Origin: Ectocarpus siliculosus
Lineage: Eukaryota > Sar > Phaeophyceae > Ectocarpales > Ectocarpaceae
DNA length: 38,430 nt
Assembly: GCA_000310025.1 (NCBI GenBank)
Contig: FN648656.1
Location: forward strand, 23,060 to 61,489
Direction of reading: 5' to 3'
Shown here: positions 38,416-38,430 of the stretch, in pieces
Layout of the letters: every line of letters starts with the position of its first letter
How positions within the stretch are numbered: the first letter of the stretch is position 1
Translations under genes and position numbers: made by a program
The notes under the pieces: generated by a model
What the model saw: the letters and a program-made list of their open reading frames with translations, nothing else
Databases searched by the model: none
What the model was told of the DNA's origin: nothing

Positions 38416-38430
38416 CCCCCCCCCCCCCCC
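38416..38430. repeat. Poly(C) run at the window end
   Basis: At least 15 C at the edge, preceded by CATGCTAAAACATTTTGA. This weakly resembles the LINE family 1 tail words CATGCAAAACATAAGAGTAC, so it may be the end of another poly(C)-tailed element. The run continues off the window, and no element body could be recognised. Confidence 0.4.

Overview
This is eukaryotic nuclear DNA with spliced, high-GC3 genes, kilobase-scale introns, many microsatellites and many retroelement remnants. A plastid-type sugar-phosphate/phosphate translocator, coding stretches of Ser, Glu and Gln runs, and the intron and repeat load suggest a photosynthetic stramenopile, most likely a brown alga (Ectocarpus-like). 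That assignment is inference; no marker gene in the window proves it. A run of N (19959-20635) marks a scaffold gap.

Genes. I could assemble four spliced genes whose exon phases match. (1) The C-terminal part of a SET-domain lysine methyltransferase is on + (exons 874-984, 1321-1457, 3005-3143, 3510-3635). Its 5' exons lie off the left edge or were not found. (2) A complete eight-exon triose-phosphate/phosphate translocator (339 aa) is on - from 13342 to 6702. (3) A four-exon gene of unknown function, low complexity and disordered (about 601 aa), is on + from 24834 to 29207. (4) A multi-exon gene of unknown function with one clear membrane segment is on + from 33165. It has at least seven exons and runs off the right edge. 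The four genes are not an operon and show no obvious functional link.

Layout. 1-800: tandem repeats and a MITE-like inverted-repeat element. 874-3635: SET gene. 3636-6701: repeat-rich intergenic DNA. 6702-13342: translocator gene, whose introns 2 and 3 hold retroelement fragments. 13343-17200: intergenic DNA with a large foldback repeat. 17210-22630: a cluster of nested non-LTR retrotransposons around the gap. 22631-24833: intergenic. 24834-29207: unknown gene 1. 29208-33164: G+T-skewed intergenic DNA. 33165-38110 and beyond: unknown gene 2.

The most interesting signal is the retroelement set. Two different LINE families, one ~0.65 kb non-autonomous element and one ~90 bp SINE-like unit all end in poly(C) rather than poly(A). 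Three of these four bodies also share the same ~45-nt 3' tail just before the poly(C). That looks like a LINE/SINE partnership in which one reverse transcriptase recognises a common 3' end and primes on, or adds, C. In the larger LINE family the tail also encodes the protein C-terminus and stop codon.
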